32,925 bases of DNA from JAEDES01 sp964470055 (GTDB taxonomy: Bacteria > Bacillota_I > Bacilli_A > RF39 > UBA660). Below the pieces are notes generated by a model. The model was not told the origin of the DNA. It ran no database searches and saw only the letters and a program-made list of their open reading frames with translations. A program made the position numbers and the translations under genes. Below are positions 30,604-32,925 of the stretch, piece after piece. Position 1 is the stretch's first letter. Every line of letters starts with the position of its first letter. The stretch is from assembly GCA_964470055.1 (NCBI GenBank), contig CAYXZZ010000006.1, positions 1-32,925 on the forward strand, read 5' to 3'.

Positions 30604-32079
30604 ATGGATAAATATGAAATAATAAAGAATATTGCGAAACGCAGTGGCGGAGATATATACCTAGGAGTAGTTGGCGCAGTACGTACTGGAAAATCCACTT
30701 TTATAAAACGAGTCGTAGAAACATTAATAGTTCCAAATATTGAAGATGAATATGAAAGAAAACGTGCATTAGATGAAATTCCTCAAAGTGCTGCCGGAAA
30801 AACAATCATGACTACTGAACCTAAGTTTGTCCCTAACAATGCTGCCAAATTAAAAATTGATGATTTTACTTGTAATATACGCTTAATTGACTGTGTGGGT
30901 TACATGATTGAAAAAGCCATAGGCGCAGCCGATGAAAATGGCCCAAGAATGGTTAAAACACCTTGGTACAATGAAGAAATACCTTTCACAGAAGCAGCCG
31001 AAATAGGTACAGAAAAAGTCATTAAAGATCATTCAACTATAGGTATTGTCGTAACATCAGATGGTTCAATCGGTGAATTTCAAAGAAATGACTACTTAGA
31101 AGCCGAAACAAGAGTAATCACCGAACTAAAAAGTATTGGAAAACCATTCATCGTTGTCTTAAACTCAACTCATCCATCTTTACCTGAAACAGAACGTATG
31201 GCTGAAAACTTAAAATCAGAATATAATGTACCGGTTCTTCCAATAAGTATCGAAGCAATGACTGAAAAAGATATGTATGACATTTTACGTGAAGCACTAT
31301 ATGAATTCCCAGTTCTTGAAGTAAAAGTAAATATGCCAGAATGGATAGCCATCTTAAACCCAGATCATCCAGTAAAAAAATCATATATTGAATCAATTAA
31401 AGAAAGTATCATTGAAATTGACAAATTAAAAGATATAGATCATATAACAAACCATTTTCAAGAAAATGAATACATTGAAAAAGCCTATCTCTCAGAAGTA
31501 GAACCATCAACTGGAATTGTTACTGTAAATTTAACCGCCACAAAAAATCTATACCAGAAAACACTTACTGATATAATAAAAATAGATGTTAAAAATAAAG
31601 CCGACCTACTTGCTTTATTTCAAGAATTCAATACTGCCAAAAGAGAATATGATCAAATTAAATATGCCTTAAAAATGGTTAAACAAACCGGATATGGGGT
31701 TGCTACTCCATCAATTGAAGATATGAAATTAGATAAACCAGAAATTGTCAAGCAAGGACCACGCTACGGTGTAAAACTAAAAGCAGTTGCCCCTTCTATT
31801 CATATGATTAGAGTAGATGTTGAATCAACATTTGAACCAATAATTGGTAGTGAAGTTCAAAGTAAAGAATTAGTTGACTATCTCATGAAAGATCATGATA
31901 AAAGTCCAAACGAAATCTGGAAAAGTGAAATATTTGGTCGAAGTCTAGATTCCATAGTCCAAGAAGGAATCCAATCAAAAATCAACTTAATGCCAGACAA
32001 TATTAGATTTAAATTACAAACAACCCTATCCAAAGTTGTAAATAAAGGCTCAAACAACATGATTGCCATAGTAATATAA
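30604..32079 (+). CDS. spoIVA: stage IV sporulation protein A (spore coat ATPase)
   Basis: A 491-aa protein, the same length as B. subtilis SpoIVA. The N-terminal ATPase domain has Walker A GAVRTGKS (24-31), then DEIPQSAAGKTIMTTEPKFV, IRLIDCVGYM and EIGTEKVIKDHSTIGIV. The middle and C-terminal domains have LKMVKQTGYGVATPS, RYGVKLKAVAPSIHMIRVDV and FGRSLDSIVQEGIQSK. The ATG at 30604 follows AAGGAG. SpoIVA polymerises on the forespore surface using ATP and is the base layer for the coat. Expected to be mother-cell sigma-E controlled, but I could not place a convincing sigma-E -35. Confidence 0.99.
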   Translation: MDKYEIIKNIAKRSGGDIYLGVVGAVRTGKSTFIKRVVETLIVPNIEDEYERKRALDEIPQSAAGKTIMTTEPKFVPNNAAKLKIDDFTCNIRLIDCVGYMIEKAIGAADENGPRMVKTPWYNEEIPFTEAAEIGTEKVIKDHSTIGIVVTSDGSIGEFQRNDYLEAETRVITELKSIGKPFIVVLNSTHPSLPETERMAENLKSEYNVPVLPISIEAMTEKDMYDILREALYEFPVLEVKVNMPEWIAILNPDHPVKKSYIESIKESIIEIDKLKDIDHITNHFQENEYIEKAYLSEVEPSTGIVTVNLTATKNLYQKTLTDIIKIDVKNKADLLALFQEFNTAKREYDQIKYALKMVKQTGYGVATPSIEDMKLDKPEIVKQGPRYGVKLKAVAPSIHMIRVDVESTFEPIIGSEVQSKELVDYLMKDHDKSPNEIWKSEIFGRSLDSIVQEGIQSKINLMPDNIRFKLQTTLSKVVNKGSNNMIAIVI

Positions 32080-32102
32080 AAGAATCTCCAGATTCTTTTT
32101 TA
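32079..32102. terminator. terminator between spoIVA and the convergent gene
   Basis: AAAGAATC / GATTCTTT stem with a 4-nt loop and T run on the plus strand; T-rich on the minus strand too, so it may serve both genes. Confidence 0.83.
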
Positions 32103-32105
32103 CTT

Positions 32106-32561
32106 TTATAAAATACTTGCCTTCGTCAAAACATTAATAACCTCTTTACCATAAATAAACCTACCCCACTCCACCTTTTCAAAGATCTCATCAAATGCCT
32201 CATCTACTATGCAATAAAACATCCCATCTAAATATCTCTTTTCATTACAATTTTTAATTATTTCAAATTCTTCGGTTTCAAAGAAAACATCAGCATCATT
32301 CATAATGATAACTCTTAAATCAACATTATTAGAAAGCTCCATATCATCTAATTTTACTACATCTAAAAACATTCCCACTTTTTCATTAGGAAAAACTCTA
32401 ATCTTAAAAAAACCACGCATATTAAGTTTATTTTTAAATTTTAAAATAAAGTTTTTGATAAATTGAATCAAACTTTCTCTATCACTCAAATCCATTCCTT
32501 TAAAAAATTCTTTATTCAAAAAAATACTATAATTATCTTTTCCACATACCTCGATTTTCAT
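32106..32561 (-). CDS. protein of unknown function downstream of engB
   Basis: A 151-aa soluble protein that I do not recognise. Visible features: a beta-helix-beta start (MKIEVCGKDNYSIFLNKEFF), a helical basic stretch (LIQFIKNFILKFKNKL), FFKIRVFPNEKVGMFLDVVK, and a long acidic segment with VDLRVIIMNDADVFF. AGGTGAG precedes the ATG. It begins 32 bp after the engB stop on the same strand, so it may be cotranscribed with engB. No signal peptide or TM. Confidence 0.8.
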   Translation of the reverse strand: MKIEVCGKDNYSIFLNKEFFKGMDLSDRESLIQFIKNFILKFKNKLNMRGFFKIRVFPNEKVGMFLDVVKLDDMELSNNVDLRVIIMNDADVFFETEEFEIIKNCNEKRYLDGMFYCIVDEAFDEIFEKVEWGRFIYGKEVINVLTKASIL

Positions 32562-32593
32562 TTGCTCACCTATTCATAGTATATGAAAAAGAC

Positions 32594-32925
32594 TTAGATA
32601 GTTTCCTCTACTAAGTCTTCTATTTTCTTTAATACCTCTTTAACACCTAACTTAGTTACACTCGAGAAGACTACCAAATCATCTCCAACAACTAAATCCA
32701 ATGTTTCTAAAATTACTTTTAAATTTTTCTCTTTCTTACTTCCAGTAACTTTATCCGCTTTAGTAGCAACAACTGTTACTGGCAAATTATGATATTTCAA
32801 AAAGTTATACATCAACAAATCATCTTCCATTGGTTTATGTCTAAAATCTATTAACATAAAAACTCTTTTTAACTCTTGTCTTTTTTCTAAATACTCTTCA
32901 ATCATCATTCCAAATTTAGCCTGTG
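32594..32925 (-). CDS. engB: ribosome-biogenesis GTP-binding protein EngB (YsxC), C-terminal part only
   Basis: The reading frame is open to the window edge, so this is the end of a longer gene. The visible part reads QAKFG then MMIEEYLEKRQELKRVFMLI, then DFRHKPMEDD, the G4 motif TKADK and a G5-like SSVTKLG, with final helices IEDLVEETI. This matches the second half of EngB/YsxC; G1-G3 lie outside the window. The internal ATGATG at 32903-32908 is not the start. EngB is a GTPase for 50S subunit assembly. Confidence 0.93.
   Translation of the reverse strand, partial: QAKFGMMIEEYLEKRQELKRVFMLIDFRHKPMEDDLLMYNFLKYHNLPVTVVATKADKVTGSKKEKNLKVILETLDLVVGDDLVVFSSVTKLGVKEVLKKIEDLVEETI

Noticed and set aside
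1..32925. CRISPR arrays, insertion sequences, tRNA or rRNA genes, attachment sites
   Set aside because: I saw no regularly spaced direct repeats, transposase motifs, tRNA-like cloverleaf or rRNA sequence. The 5' accessory operon has no visible mobility gene or flanking repeat in the window.

Overview
The window is about 33 kb of low-GC (roughly 30%) chromosome from a spore-forming member of the Bacilli/Firmicutes. Three things point that way. There are sporulation genes (spoIVA, spoVIF, a possible CotD-like coat protein). The housekeeping set is Gram-positive in type (RNase J, RNase Y, RecU, GpsB, DnaD, B-type RNase P RNA). The order gpsB-rnpB next to recU-PBP1, convergent with dnaD-nth and cca, resembles Bacillus subtilis. 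I cannot name the species; an uncultured gut-type Bacilli lineage is a reasonable guess.

Layout. (1) 1-3765, minus strand: an accessory-looking three-gene operon with an unknown protein that may end in a HEPN-like domain, a large DUF262/DUF1524 (GmrSD-type) nuclease-like protein, and a Fic-family protein cut by the window edge. This is the best candidate for an uncharacterised defence-type system. (2) 3825-10921, minus: a small coat-like protein, then the SRP region. It runs ftsY, a three-TM protein, ylxM, a separately transcribed HerA/DUF87-type ATPase with a long low-complexity tail, ffh, and an unknown 180-aa protein. (3) 10935-12714, plus: rnj from a good sigma-A promoter divergent from ftsY. 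(4) 12713-19264, minus: a lone DUF1016 N-terminal domain protein, rny, murE, recA (with a LexA/DinR-type box), pgsA, a RodZ-like HTH-TM protein, rnpB and gpsB. (5) 19300-19566: divergent control region with a possible 40-aa gene and a 14-bp palindrome. (6) 19567-22834, plus: recU-PBP1, convergent with nth-dnaD and cca (minus). (7) 25357-27271, minus: HU and a two-gene membrane-protein operon. (8) 27310-32102, plus: der, a small unknown gene, spoVIF, a zinc-ribbon/DUF2628-like gene interrupted by an in-frame TAG, and spoIVA. (9) 32106-32925, minus: an unknown protein and the C-terminal half of engB.

Most of the window is core biology: co-translational protein targeting, RNA turnover, cell-wall synthesis, recombination/repair, ribosome assembly and spore-coat assembly. 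Transcription units are short and often have recognisable sigma-A promoters. Many intrinsic terminators begin inside the last codons of the gene they terminate. The less ordinary signals are the 5' accessory operon, the repeated short motif in the tail of the HerA-like ATPase, the stand-alone DUF1016 N-domain, two consecutive genes whose Shine-Dalgarno sequence is paired in a predicted hairpin, the TAG-split gene, and a small gene too short for usual annotation.
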